Shown one piece after another: positions 54,659 through 62,548 of a stretch of 64,000 bases of DNA. The stretch is from Streptomyces sp. CG4 (lineage in GTDB: Bacteria; Actinomycetota; Actinomycetes; Streptomycetales; Streptomycetaceae): positions 6,820,001 through 6,884,000 of the forward strand of contig NZ_CP163525.1 in NCBI RefSeq assembly GCF_041080655.1. Reading direction: 5' to 3'. The notes beneath the pieces are model-generated. The model was given only the letters and a program-made list of their open reading frames with translations, was not told the origin of the DNA and searched no databases. Position 1 is the stretch's first letter. Each line of letters starts with the position of its first letter. The position numbers were made by a program, and so were the translations under genes.

Positions 54659-55423
54659 TCACCCCACCTTCTCGATCAGCGCGTGGCGGATGAGGAACTT
54701 GCCCGGCTCCCGGACCTGTTCGAAGGCCGCGTTGTTGAGGAGCACGCAGCTGCCGGAGACCGAGGTCACCTTCACCGTCGTGGACTTCTTGTTGTCCAGG
54801 TTGGTGACCTTCAGGGTCGTACCCGCCGGGAACTGGCCGCTGGACGCGGCCGGGGCGCCGGCCTCGCCGGAGAGGGTGACCGTGGAGCCGTTGCAGACCT
54901 GCTGCCCGGAGGCCGCCGCGCCACCACCGGCGCCCGCGGCACCGGCGGCACTCTGCGAGGGCTGCGCGCTCTGCTGACCGGCACCCTGCTGTCCGGCCTG
55001 TTGACCAGCGCCCTGCTGACCGCTCTGCTGGCCGGCGCCCTGTTGACCTGCGCCCTGCTGGCCGCCCTGCGCCTGCTGACCGGCCTGGGAGCCCTGAGCC
55101 GACTCCCCAACCGTGCAACCGGCTGCCTTCTGCTGGACCTCGATCTGTTTGATGACTGCCTGCCGGTTGGCGATCCGGGCCGCCGACTGGGCGTCCGGGT
55201 TCGCCTGCTGCCCGGCGATGAACCGCTCGTTGTTGCCCAGGGCGGTGGCGAGCCCCTGGCAGGCGGTCGACGAGTCCGCGGCGGAGAGGGTCTTCGCGTT
55301 GTTCGCCGGCTGGGCGGCGTTGGACGTGGTGGCCAGCGCGAAGGCCCCGCCGCCCGCCACCGCCGCGGCACTGACGAGAAGCGCGAGCTTCTTCTTCGTA
55401 CTGAGGGTGCGCCTGCGCGACAT
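54659..55423 (-). CDS. Secreted Gln-rich protein with C-terminal double-psi-barrel-like domain
   Basis: A 254-residue exported protein: basic signal region RRRTLSTKKKLALLVSAAAVAGGG (about residues 3-36), an alpha-helical part with two cysteines (STACQGLATALGNNERFIAGQQANP and AAGCTV), a low-complexity Gln/Gly/Ala segment with repeated GAGQQ/GQQ units (about 108-155), and a C-terminal VCNGSTVTLSG...GTTLKVTNLDNKKSTTVKVTS domain of about 80 residues that resembles a double-psi beta-barrel. GGAGG precedes the ATG. The layout parallels the DUF1996 protein in this window. Function unknown; possibly cell-wall associated. Confidence 0.82.
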   Translation of the reverse strand: MSRRRTLSTKKKLALLVSAAAVAGGGAFALATTSNAAQPANNAKTLSAADSSTACQGLATALGNNERFIAGQQANPDAQSAARIANRQAVIKQIEVQQKAAGCTVGESAQGSQAGQQAQGGQQGAGQQGAGQQSGQQGAGQQAGQQGAGQQSAQPSQSAAGAAGAGGGAAASGQQVCNGSTVTLSGEAGAPAASSGQFPAGTTLKVTNLDNKKSTTVKVTSVSGSCVLLNNAAFEQVREPGKFLIRHALIEKVG

Positions 55424-55543
55424 GCGCGCCTCCTGAAGAGGTAGGGGAGCGTACGCCGCTATGTACGAGATCCCGAACGGGGTTGCTCAGCGCTCGCAGC
55501 AGTCGGTGAAGTGGCCTGCATCACAGGGGAGTTGAGCGGCTGC

Positions 55544-55912
55544 TCAGCCCTTGTTGTGCGTGAGGGCCTCGCGTACCGCTTCCTCGGAGCGGGCCACCAG
55601 CGTCGTTCCGTCGTCGGCGGTGATGATCGGCCGCTGGATGAGCTTGGGGTGCTCGGCGAGCGCGGCGATCCACCGGTCCCGCGCACTCGCGTCCCGCGCC
55701 CATTCCTTGAGCCCCAGCTCCTTGGCCACGGCCTCCTGGGTGCGGGTGATGTCCCACGGTTCGAGGTGCAGCCGGTCGAGTACGGCCCTGATCTCGTCCT
55801 CGCTCGGGACGTCCTCCAGATAGCGGCGGACGGTGTACTCGGCCCCCTCGGCATCGAGCAGGCTGATGGCGCTGCGGCACTTGGAGCAGGCGGGATTGAT
55901 CCAGATTTCCAT
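55544..55912 (-). CDS. ArsC/Spx-like thioredoxin-fold protein
   Basis: A 122-residue protein of the arsenate-reductase-like ArsC/Spx family. The N-terminal redox motif is INPACSKCRSA with Cys9 and Cys12 (C-x-x-C), and the C-terminal part has PKLIQRPIITADDGTTLVARSEEAVREAL, the RPI segment typical of ArsC (glutaredoxin-type). It may reduce arsenate or act as a redox regulator; no arsenic genes are nearby. The ATG at 55912 fits the family; a GTG three codons upstream is possible. It is divergent from the AMP-forming ligase gene. Confidence 0.88.
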   Translation of the reverse strand: MEIWINPACSKCRSAISLLDAEGAEYTVRRYLEDVPSEDEIRAVLDRLHLEPWDITRTQEAVAKELGLKEWARDASARDRWIAALAEHPKLIQRPIITADDGTTLVARSEEAVREALTHNKG

Positions 55913-56018
55913 GCCGCACACGGTATGCGAGAACCGGCTCCCAGCCGGTGGCGACGTCGGGTGTCACCGCGCGCGGGTCCGTGTTGCACGGCGGTCGTGC
56001 CCGGCTTTCCATGGGAGT

Positions 56019-57566
56019 GTGGCGGCGATCTACGTGACCCGGCTCGTCGAGGCGCTGGAGGGGCATGCCGGCCGCCCGGTGCTGGGCGGCGCGGGCCTCG
56101 GCGGCCGGGTGCTCGACCACGGCGAATTGCTCCAAGAGGTCCACCGGATCGCCGGCGTGCTGGGCGACGCGGGGGTGTGCCGCGGCTCCGGACTGGCCTG
56201 TGTGCTGGGCGCGAACCGGGCTCAGGCACTGCTGCTGCGAACCGCCGCCCATGTCCTCGGCGCGCGGCTGACCCTGGTGGTGCGGGACGCGTCCACCCAC
56301 GGAGTGGACCACGTGCTCCGGGACTGCCGTCCCGATCTGGTGGTGCACGACGTACCGGTCCCGGACCCGGGGGTACCGCGGCTGACTCTGGCCGAGGTGC
56401 TGACGCGGGCCGCGCAGCGGCGGGCGGACGCGGTGCCGGTCGCGGCCCGCGAGGACGATGTGGCCCGGGTGGCGTACACGGGAGGCACCACCGGCCGCCC
56501 GAGAGGCGTCGCCATCACCTTCCGTGCGCTGGCGGCCCGCCCCGGCGGGCAGGACGCGCGCGGCACCGAAGGCCGCCACGGTCCGGGTACCTACGTCTCG
56601 GTGACCTCCCTGGCCGCGCGGTCCGGCGGCCGCTGCCTCGAACAGTGGCGGTCCGGCGGCCGGGTGGAGGTGCTGTCCGCGTTCGACGCGGGGCGGCTGG
56701 CGGACGCCTGCCGGAGACTGGGGCCCGCGTCGACCTATCTGATGCCGCCCATGATCTACCGGCTCCTCGAGGATCCCCGCACCGCCGACGGGATTCCGGG
56801 TCTCGAAGCGATCAGCTACGGCGCCGCGCCGATCCTGCCACAGCGGCTGCGGCAGGCGGTCGCCGCCTGGGGCTGCCGCTGGCAGCAGGGCTACGGGGCG
56901 ACCGAGACCGGTGTTGTCACCCGGCTCACTCCCGCCGATCACGCGGCGGCCGTCGCCGGCCGGCCCTGGCTGCTCGGCTCGGTGGGGCGCCCGGCGGCCG
57001 GCGTGGAGATCGAGGTACGGGAGCCGGGAGATGCCGGGCGGCCCCTGTCCGCCGGGCGGGTGGGCGAGGTGTGGGTGCGGTCGGCCGCCGGTATGTCGGG
57101 CTACTGGATGCGGCCCGACCTCACCGCGCAGGTGCTGCGGGACGGGTGGCTGCGCACCGGCGACCTCGGGCACCTCGATAGCGAGGGCTATCTCTACCTC
57201 GACGACCGGGTCAAAGACATGGTGGTGGTCGACGGGGACAACATCTACAGCCTGCCCGTCGAAGCGGCCCTCGCCCGGCACCCCGCCGTCGGTCAGGCCG
57301 CCGTGGTCGGCAGACCCAGTGCCTGGACGGGCGAGGAGGTCTGCGCCTTCCTCGTGCCGGCACCCGGCGGCACGGCAAGCCCGTCCGCCGCCGCCGAGGC
57401 ATGTGCGCTCGTGGCGGAGCGGCTCGCCCCGGCGCACCGGCCGACCACGGTCTGGTGGACGGAGCGCCTGCCGCTCACCGGGAACGGCAAGGTGGACAAG
57501 AGCGCGTTGCGGGCCACGGCCAGGGCCAGGGCCGTGGTCGCCGGCGTCGGCGCCGGCCCGGACTGA
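56019..57566 (+). CDS. AMP-forming acyl-CoA synthetase/ligase family protein
   Basis: A 515-residue ANL-superfamily enzyme. Core motifs: A3 YTGGTTGRPRGV (usual Ser and Lys replaced by Gly and Arg), A5 GYGATETG, A7-A8 LRTGDLGHLDSEGYLYLDDRVKDMVVVDGDNIY and the catalytic-lysine motif TGNGKVDKSAL near the C-terminus. It should adenylate a carboxylic acid and pass it to CoA or another acceptor. The GTG at 56019 has only GGGA upstream; a GTG at 56034 is an alternative. No carrier protein or partner enzyme is adjacent, so the substrate is unknown. Confidence 0.85.
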   Translation: MAAIYVTRLVEALEGHAGRPVLGGAGLGGRVLDHGELLQEVHRIAGVLGDAGVCRGSGLACVLGANRAQALLLRTAAHVLGARLTLVVRDASTHGVDHVLRDCRPDLVVHDVPVPDPGVPRLTLAEVLTRAAQRRADAVPVAAREDDVARVAYTGGTTGRPRGVAITFRALAARPGGQDARGTEGRHGPGTYVSVTSLAARSGGRCLEQWRSGGRVEVLSAFDAGRLADACRRLGPASTYLMPPMIYRLLEDPRTADGIPGLEAISYGAAPILPQRLRQAVAAWGCRWQQGYGATETGVVTRLTPADHAAAVAGRPWLLGSVGRPAAGVEIEVREPGDAGRPLSAGRVGEVWVRSAAGMSGYWMRPDLTAQVLRDGWLRTGDLGHLDSEGYLYLDDRVKDMVVVDGDNIYSLPVEAALARHPAVGQAAVVGRPSAWTGEEVCAFLVPAPGGTASPSAAAEACALVAERLAPAHRPTTVWWTERLPLTGNGKVDKSALRATARARAVVAGVGAGPD

Positions 57567-57780
57567 GCGTCGTTGCCGCTCCCCCTTGTTCGAATTTGAC
57601 GCCGCCTCACGAGCACCACGAAGACCTACTGTGACGAGCGGTCAATTCACCTGTCCACCTGGAGGTTTCTCGGACTCTGCGGACTCCCTCGATGTCAGTG
57701 CCGGGCACTAAACTGGAGGCAGTGTTCGAGGGCATGGCCGGACTGTCCGGCCGGTGCCCGACCGCGACAGGAGGATGCCT

Positions 57781-58095
57781 GTGCCCGCTGCCGCCCTGAA
57801 GCCGAAGCCGTTGCCCACCCAGTCCACCGCCCAGCACCCGGTGCTGTTCGACTCGCCCCACGAGCCCGTGACGAAGCGTCCGCTGCCGGCCGGACGGCCG
57901 CGCGAGTGGTACGTCACCCACAACCGCCGCCTGAAGGCCATGCGCCTCGCCATAGCCCTGCTCGACTCCGGGATCTACCTGCCGGCCCAGGCCCGCGACG
58001 AGAGGATCCGCAGCAAGGCGCAGGAGATCGGGATGCGCCCGCCGTCCGGTACGACCTGCCACATGGTCCGCGCCTTCATGCGCTACAGCCGCTGA
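57781..58095 (+). CDS. Small conserved actinobacterial protein
   Basis: A 104-residue cytoplasmic protein, basic and without signal or membrane helix. Its C-terminal part (REWYVTHNRRLKAMRLAIALLDSGIYLPAQARDERIRSKAQEIGMRPPSGTTCHMVR) is predicted helical, with a single Cys, and the N-terminus is Pro-rich. I recognise it only as a type widespread in Streptomyces with no assigned role. The GTG at 57781 is preferred because GGAGG lies six bases upstream; an ATG two codons earlier overlaps that site. A hairpin terminator follows. Confidence 0.7.
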   Translation: MPAAALKPKPLPTQSTAQHPVLFDSPHEPVTKRPLPAGRPREWYVTHNRRLKAMRLAIALLDSGIYLPAQARDERIRSKAQEIGMRPPSGTTCHMVRAFMRYSR

Positions 58096-58405
58096 CACCG
58101 GCCCTGTCACCGATGCCGGGTGCCCCGCCGGGGCACCCGGCGTCCAGCAGACGGGTCGCGAACTCCCGCCGGTCCCCGCCGGCGCCGCCCGGCCCGATGG
58201 TCCGGCGCTCACTCCGCTGAGCCGTTCGCCGTCGAAGTCATGGGTGAAACCGGAGAGTTCGGCCATGGGGTCATGCACTGATGGCGGGCCGTGCCGGGTG
58301 GAAAACGGGATGCGGGTGCGGTGGTGGCCTCCCTACGCTGAACAAACGGCACGAAGCCGACACACTCCCACCCCAGCCACCCTCATCCCACGGAGGAGGT
58401 CCGTC
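58096..58405. other. 310-bp non-coding region with terminator
   Basis: Contains the hairpin at 58115-58141 and, before 58406, a GGAGGAGG ribosome site for the next gene. Nothing else supportable. Confidence 0.5.
58115..58141 (+). terminator. Hairpin terminator after the small conserved gene
   Basis: A perfect 12-bp stem (58115-58126 with 58130-58141) with a GCC loop, extended by three outer pairs including one G-T wobble, 19 bases past the stop at 58095. Confidence 0.75.
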
Positions 58406-58693
58406 ATGCGTGGCATCGTCGTGTCCGGGACCGCCGTCCTGGTGATCCTCGGAATCGGAAACCATCTGTGGTGGCTCGCCGCCGTCGCGCTGCTGTATCT
58501 GTACGCGACGCACGGTCGTGGCTCGCCCGGCACGCCACCACCCACCACCGGCACCGGCGCGGGCACCCCGCCCCCGCCCGACAGCTACCGCGCCTACCGC
58601 GAGCGCCGCGACCGGCAGGCCAAGTGGGAGCGCCGCTACCGCCGTGAGCGCCCCTTCGAGACCCGCCGGCAGGAGCGCGAGAAGAGCAGGTGA
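58406..58693 (+). CDS. Small membrane protein with Pro-rich and charged tail
   Basis: A 95-residue protein: hydrophobic N-terminal half (MRGIVVSGTAVLVILGIGNHLWWLAAVALLYLYATHGR, one long or two short helices), then a Gly/Thr/Pro-rich linker (PGTPPPTTGTGAGTPPPP) and a strongly basic/acidic C-terminus (YRERRDRQAKWERRYRRERPFE). GGAGGAGG lies eight bases before the ATG. Probably an inner-membrane protein with a cytoplasmic charged tail; the function is unknown. It converges with pspAB. Confidence 0.72.
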   Translation: MRGIVVSGTAVLVILGIGNHLWWLAAVALLYLYATHGRGSPGTPPPTTGTGAGTPPPPDSYRAYRERRDRQAKWERRYRRERPFETRRQEREKSR

Positions 58694-58709
58694 GCGACGG
58701 CGTCCCCGG

Positions 58710-59294
58710 TCACAGACCGGGGGCGCCCCACACCGGGAACCAGCGGCTCAGGTCCTCCTCGATCCGCAGGTCGTTCGCGAGCGCCGCCTTCACCTGCAGT
58801 TCCAGCGCACTGTCCCGCCGCTCGGCGCCGCCGGGCAGCGGGGCGAACGGGTAGAACGCGGCCCGCTTGTAGAGATAGACCAGCGCGAGCCTGCGGCCGC
58901 CGTCGTCCGTGAACGCGGCCAGTGAGCACAGCAGCTGCGGGCCGAACCCGTTGACCTCCAACGCGCTGTTCACCGCGTGCAGATCGTTGACCAGCTCCGG
59001 CAGCTGCTCCGGGCCGCGCTCGGAGAGCAGCCAGGAGTAGCCGTAGTCGTCCCGCCGCAGCTCCACCGGCGGGCCGCTGCGGTCCGTGTCCGCGTCCAGC
59101 AGCGCCTGCACCTCCCGGTGGGTCTGCTCGAAGGCCGCCCCCTCCACCGTGGCGAAGCACACCGCGCCCGTTCCGGTCGGTGTGAAACCGGCCGCGGCCT
59201 GGAGGGTCACGGCCGCCGAGGGCAGCGCGAAGAGCTGGTCGAGATCGGGCGCGACCGGTTTCGTACGGCCCAGCAGGATGTCCAGCAGCCCCAA
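58710..59294 (-). CDS. pspAB: PspA-associated protein PspAB
   Basis: A 194-residue cytosolic protein with the conserved start MGLLDILLGRTKPVAPDLDQLFALPSAA and internal DYGYSWLLSERGPEQLPELVNDLHAVNSAL, LYLYKRAAFYPFAPL and a C-terminal RWFPVWGAPGL, the PspAB family pattern. In actinobacteria it is encoded with HtpX and linked to membrane-stress (PspA) homeostasis. It uses a TTG start (59294) with GGAAGG about 11 bases upstream. It follows htpX by 31 bases and is probably co-transcribed. Confidence 0.88.
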   Translation of the reverse strand: MGLLDILLGRTKPVAPDLDQLFALPSAAVTLQAAAGFTPTGTGAVCFATVEGAAFEQTHREVQALLDADTDRSGPPVELRRDDYGYSWLLSERGPEQLPELVNDLHAVNSALEVNGFGPQLLCSLAAFTDDGGRRLALVYLYKRAAFYPFAPLPGGAERRDSALELQVKAALANDLRIEEDLSRWFPVWGAPGL

Positions 59295-59325
59295 GGCTCA
59301 GCCCGCCTTCCGCAGTGCCATCTGG

Positions 59326-60246
59326 TCAGCTCGCCTTCCCGGGCGTGGCGGCCTCGCCCAGCTCCGCCGAGATCCGGCCCAGCTGCTCCAGCCGCTGCTC
59401 CAGGGTCGGGTGCGTGGAGAAGTACCGCTCCATGCCGGGCTCCTTCCCCGTCGCCGGGGTGAAGTAGAAGGCGTTGAAGGCCTGGGCAGTGCGCAGGTCC
59501 TTGGTCGGGATCCGGGCGATGTCCCCGGAGACCTTGGTGAGCGCCGACGCCAGCGCCGAGGGCCGCCCGGTCAGATGCGCCGCCGCCCGGTCGGCCGCCA
59601 GCTCGCGGTACCGGGACAGCGCCCGGATCAGCAGGAAGCTGATCGCGTACACCGCCGCGGAGACGCCCAGGACGGCGGCGAAGACCGCGGCCGTGTTCTG
59701 GTCCCTGCGGCCTCCGCCGAAGACCTGTGAGTAGAAGGCGAACCGCACGATCAGGCCCGCCAGCACACCGAGGAAGGACGCGACCGTGATCACGGCGACG
59801 TCCTTGTGCGCGACGTGCGACAGTTCGTGCGCCAGCACGCCCTCCAGCTCGGCGGGCTCCAGCCGCCGTAGCAGCCCCGTGGTCACACAGACCACGGCAT
59901 GGTCGGGATTCCGGCCGGTCGCGAACGCGTTCGGCATGTCCATCTCGGACACGGCGACCACCGGCTTGGGCATGTCGGCGATCGCGCACAGCCGGTCGAT
60001 CACCGCGTGCAGCTCGGGATACTCCTCGCGCTCCACGACCCGGCCGTGCATCGCGAACATGGCGATCCGGTCGGAGAACCAGAACTGGGCCACGAACATC
60101 GCTCCGACCAGCACGACGACCAGCACCCAGGACTTCAGCAGCGTGATCAACGCGGCGATGAAGCCCACGTACAGCAGACCCAGCAGGAACAGCGTGAGTC
60201 CCATGCGCACGGTCAGCCGTCGATCGCTCCGGAAGCGGCTCTGCAT
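59326..60246 (-). CDS. htpX: Membrane zinc metalloprotease HtpX
   Basis: A 306-residue M48 membrane protease that degrades misfolded membrane proteins. Two N-terminal helices (about residues 15-55) precede the zinc site H140-E141-x-x-H144 (LAHELSHVAHKD) with third ligand Glu213 (RYRELAADRAA); two further helices lie between. RYFSTHPTLEQRLEQL is the conserved C-terminal motif. GGGGTG lies upstream of the ATG at 60246. It heads the htpX-pspAB operon, pointing to envelope-stress function. Confidence 0.94.
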   Translation of the reverse strand: MQSRFRSDRRLTVRMGLTLFLLGLLYVGFIAALITLLKSWVLVVVLVGAMFVAQFWFSDRIAMFAMHGRVVEREEYPELHAVIDRLCAIADMPKPVVAVSEMDMPNAFATGRNPDHAVVCVTTGLLRRLEPAELEGVLAHELSHVAHKDVAVITVASFLGVLAGLIVRFAFYSQVFGGGRRDQNTAAVFAAVLGVSAAVYAISFLLIRALSRYRELAADRAAAHLTGRPSALASALTKVSGDIARIPTKDLRTAQAFNAFYFTPATGKEPGMERYFSTHPTLEQRLEQLGRISAELGEAATPGKAS

Positions 60247-60410
60247 CTTGCATCACCCCGCAGTCAGGCACTCGTCCCGCTGTCCAGTGTGCACCTGCCG
60301 AGTCCCATGAAGTGGTTGCGAACGCCCCTAGGAGCAGCAAAACGTACCGGTGAGTCGCCGACCGTCGCGGTGCGTCCCCGCCGCCCGCCGCGACAGGGCC
60401 CAGCGGCGGC

Positions 60411-60665
60411 CTAGCGGGCCGAGCCGAACTGCACCACCCCGATCAGCACCATCACCGCGATCACACACCCGAAGACCATGGCCGTCGACGCCCACGACGA
60501 CCGGCGCGGCGCCGGGTCCGGGTCGGCGCGGAAGGGCGCCGGATTCGGCGGGTTCTCCTTCCAGCGCGCGGCGAGCATCCGGGCCCGGGCGGAGGGCTCC
60601 TTGTGCTCGGCGGAATTCGCCCAACGGTGATCGAATTCCCGCTCCCAGTCGTCCTGTTCCGTCAT
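60411..60665 (-). CDS. Small tail-anchored membrane protein
   Basis: An 84-residue protein: charged N-terminal half (TEQDDWEREFDHRWANSAEHKEPSARARMLAARWKENPPNP), Pro-rich linker, and one C-terminal membrane helix (SSWASTAMVFGCVIAVMVLIGVVQFG, about residues 56-81). AGAGG and GGGG lie upstream of the ATG. Streptomyces-type conserved protein of unknown function. Same strand as its neighbours, with no clear operon link. Confidence 0.72.
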   Translation of the reverse strand: MTEQDDWEREFDHRWANSAEHKEPSARARMLAARWKENPPNPAPFRADPDPAPRRSSWASTAMVFGCVIAVMVLIGVVQFGSAR

Positions 60666-60793
60666 CCCCGTTAAACCTCTCTAGTCCGGCAGGGTCAGGA
60701 GGGATGATCCCCCGAGAGTAGGAAGCCTGGGAAGCGGGAAAGGTTGCCCGCCCCGGCACCGGGGCGGGCGGATCCGGCCGAGGCCGGCGGATT

Positions 60794-61384
60794 TCAGCCG
60801 AGGGACGCCGCGGACGGGACGACGACGCCCCACAGGTCCTCGATCGTCGCGAGCGCGCCGCGGTGGAGCTGTTCGGCGGACACCTCGGCGACGGCGGCGC
60901 CCAGCGGCCGGGTCGCACAGGCGTCGGCGACGACGGTGGCCCGGTTGCCGCGCAGGAACGCGCCGTGGGCGGTGAAGGCGACGCACATGTGGGTCATGAA
61001 GCCGGCGATGATCACGTCCTTGTGCCCGGCGGCGTCCACGTGCGCGGCCAGATCGGTGTCGTGGAACGCGTTCGGGGTCTGCTTGACGACCACGGCCTCG
61101 CCCTCGGCCGGCGCGACCGCCGGGTGGATCTGCCCGATCTCCTCGCGGACGTCGTACGGCGTGCCCGCGCCGCCGTCGTTGACGACGTGCACGACCGTCG
61201 CGCCCGCGGCCCGCGCCCGGGCCAGCAGGTCGGCGCCCGCGTCGAGGGCGGCCCGCCAGCCCGTCAGCTCCATCACGCCGCGGGTGTAGGTGTTCTGGTA
61301 GTCGATGAGGATCAGGGTCGAGCCGGCGAGCGAGGCCGGGGTCTGATCGAAGCCGTTGAGGTCACGCAGAGTCGTCGTAGCCAT
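60794..61384 (-). CDS. Isochorismatase-family cysteine hydrolase
   Basis: A 196-residue isochorismatase-like hydrolase with the Asp-Lys-Cys triad: Asp28 in LILIDYQN, Lys101 in VVKQTPNAF and Cys134 in GFMTHMCVAF; a cis-peptide-type VIIAGFMTH precedes the Cys. Family members hydrolyse isochorismate, nicotinamide or other amides. The ATG at 61384 gives the usual length; an ATG two codons upstream exists. It is divergent from a GlxA-type AraC regulator, a common arrangement in which the regulator controls the hydrolase. Confidence 0.9.
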   Translation of the reverse strand: MATTTLRDLNGFDQTPASLAGSTLILIDYQNTYTRGVMELTGWRAALDAGADLLARARAAGATVVHVVNDGGAGTPYDVREEIGQIHPAVAPAEGEAVVVKQTPNAFHDTDLAAHVDAAGHKDVIIAGFMTHMCVAFTAHGAFLRGNRATVVADACATRPLGAAVAEVSAEQLHRGALATIEDLWGVVVPSAASLG

Positions 61385-61475
61385 GGTCATCACGCTATGA
61401 GCGGCCACCCCATGGCGGCAATGTCATGTAACTTGCAGATACGGACATCAGCGGGATGCGGGATCGGGAGCCCTC

Positions 61476-62465
61476 GTGAGCAGCATGGAACGGTTCGTCG
61501 TCGTCCTCCTCTTCGACGGCGTCGACCTGCTCGACGTCACCGGCCCGCCCGAGGTGTTCGCGCTGCTGCGCCGGGAGACCGACGACGCGGCCGGCTGCCG
61601 GGTCGTCCTGGCCGCCGAGACCATGGACCCCGTCACCACCTTCGCCGGGGTGCGCGTCCTGCCCGACCTCACCTTCGCCGAGGCCGCCCGGCGCACCATC
61701 GACACCCTGCTGGTGCCCGGCGCGGTCGAGGCCGACGACCGGCGCCGGGTGCGCGCCGTGACCGACGAGGGCGTGGTCCGCTGGGTACGCACGCTCGCCG
61801 GCCGCTCCCGGCGCGTCGCCTCCGTGTGCGTGGGCGCGCATCTGCTCGCCGCCGCCGGACTGCTCGACGGCAGACGCGCCACCACCCACTGGTCGACCGC
61901 GCCGCAGCTGGCCGCCGAGCACCCCGCCGTCCAGGTCGACGCCGACCCGATCTTCATCCGCGACGGCAAGGTGTGGACCGGCGCGGGCATCACCGCCTGC
62001 CTCGATCTGTCGCTCGCCCTCGTCGCCGAGGACTTCGGCGAGGCCGTCGCGCTCCGCGTGGCCCGGCAGCTGGTGATGTACCTGAAGCGACCGGGCGGCC
62101 AGAGCCAGTTCAGCGTCCCCATCGAACCCGTCTCCACCACCCGGCGCATGGACGACCTGCGCCGACACATCGCCCAGCACGTCACCGGCCGGCTCACAGT
62201 CGCCGACCTCGCCGCCCACGCCCATGTCAGCGAACGCCAGCTGACCCGGCTCTTCCGGACCGAACTGGGGACCACCCCCGCCTCGTACATCGAGTCCGCC
62301 CGGGTCGAGGTGGCCCGGGGCCGGCTGGAGACCACCGACGACACCCTCGACCGGGTGGCCTCGGCCTGCGGCTTCCACACGGTCGACACCCTGATCCGCG
62401 CCTTCCGCCGGCAGCTGGACACGACCCCGACGGAGTACCGCAGCCGCTTCCGGCACACGGCCTGA
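61476..62465 (+). CDS. GlxA-family AraC-type transcriptional regulator
   Basis: A 329-residue regulator with an N-terminal DJ-1/PfpI amidotransferase-like domain (VVLLFDGVDLLDVTGPPEVFALL; Cys in VASVCVGAHLL at the nucleophile elbow) and a C-terminal AraC helix-turn-helix pair (LTVADLAAHAHVSERQLTRLFRTELGTTPASYIESARVE and LDRVASACGFHTVDTLIRAFRRQLDTTPTEYRSRF). GTG start at 61476 with GGGAG five bases upstream. Divergent from the isochorismatase-like gene, 91 bases apart, and probably controls it. Confidence 0.92.
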   Translation: MSSMERFVVVLLFDGVDLLDVTGPPEVFALLRRETDDAAGCRVVLAAETMDPVTTFAGVRVLPDLTFAEAARRTIDTLLVPGAVEADDRRRVRAVTDEGVVRWVRTLAGRSRRVASVCVGAHLLAAAGLLDGRRATTHWSTAPQLAAEHPAVQVDADPIFIRDGKVWTGAGITACLDLSLALVAEDFGEAVALRVARQLVMYLKRPGGQSQFSVPIEPVSTTRRMDDLRRHIAQHVTGRLTVADLAAHAHVSERQLTRLFRTELGTTPASYIESARVEVARGRLETTDDTLDRVASACGFHTVDTLIRAFRRQLDTTPTEYRSRFRHTA

Positions 62466-62485
62466 CACACGGCCCCAGGACGCCG

Positions 62486-62516
62486 AAGACCCCCCGGCAC
62501 GAGCCGGGGGGCCTTC
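62486..62516. terminator. Terminator between the AraC gene and glnA (bidirectional)
   Basis: A 9-bp GC stem (62490-62498 with 62503-62511) and 4-nt loop flanked by AAG/CTT pairing, between convergent stops; probably serves glnA as well. Confidence 0.7.
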
Positions 62517-62548
62517 CGATCCCAGGGGATCCGACGGTCAGGCGCCTG

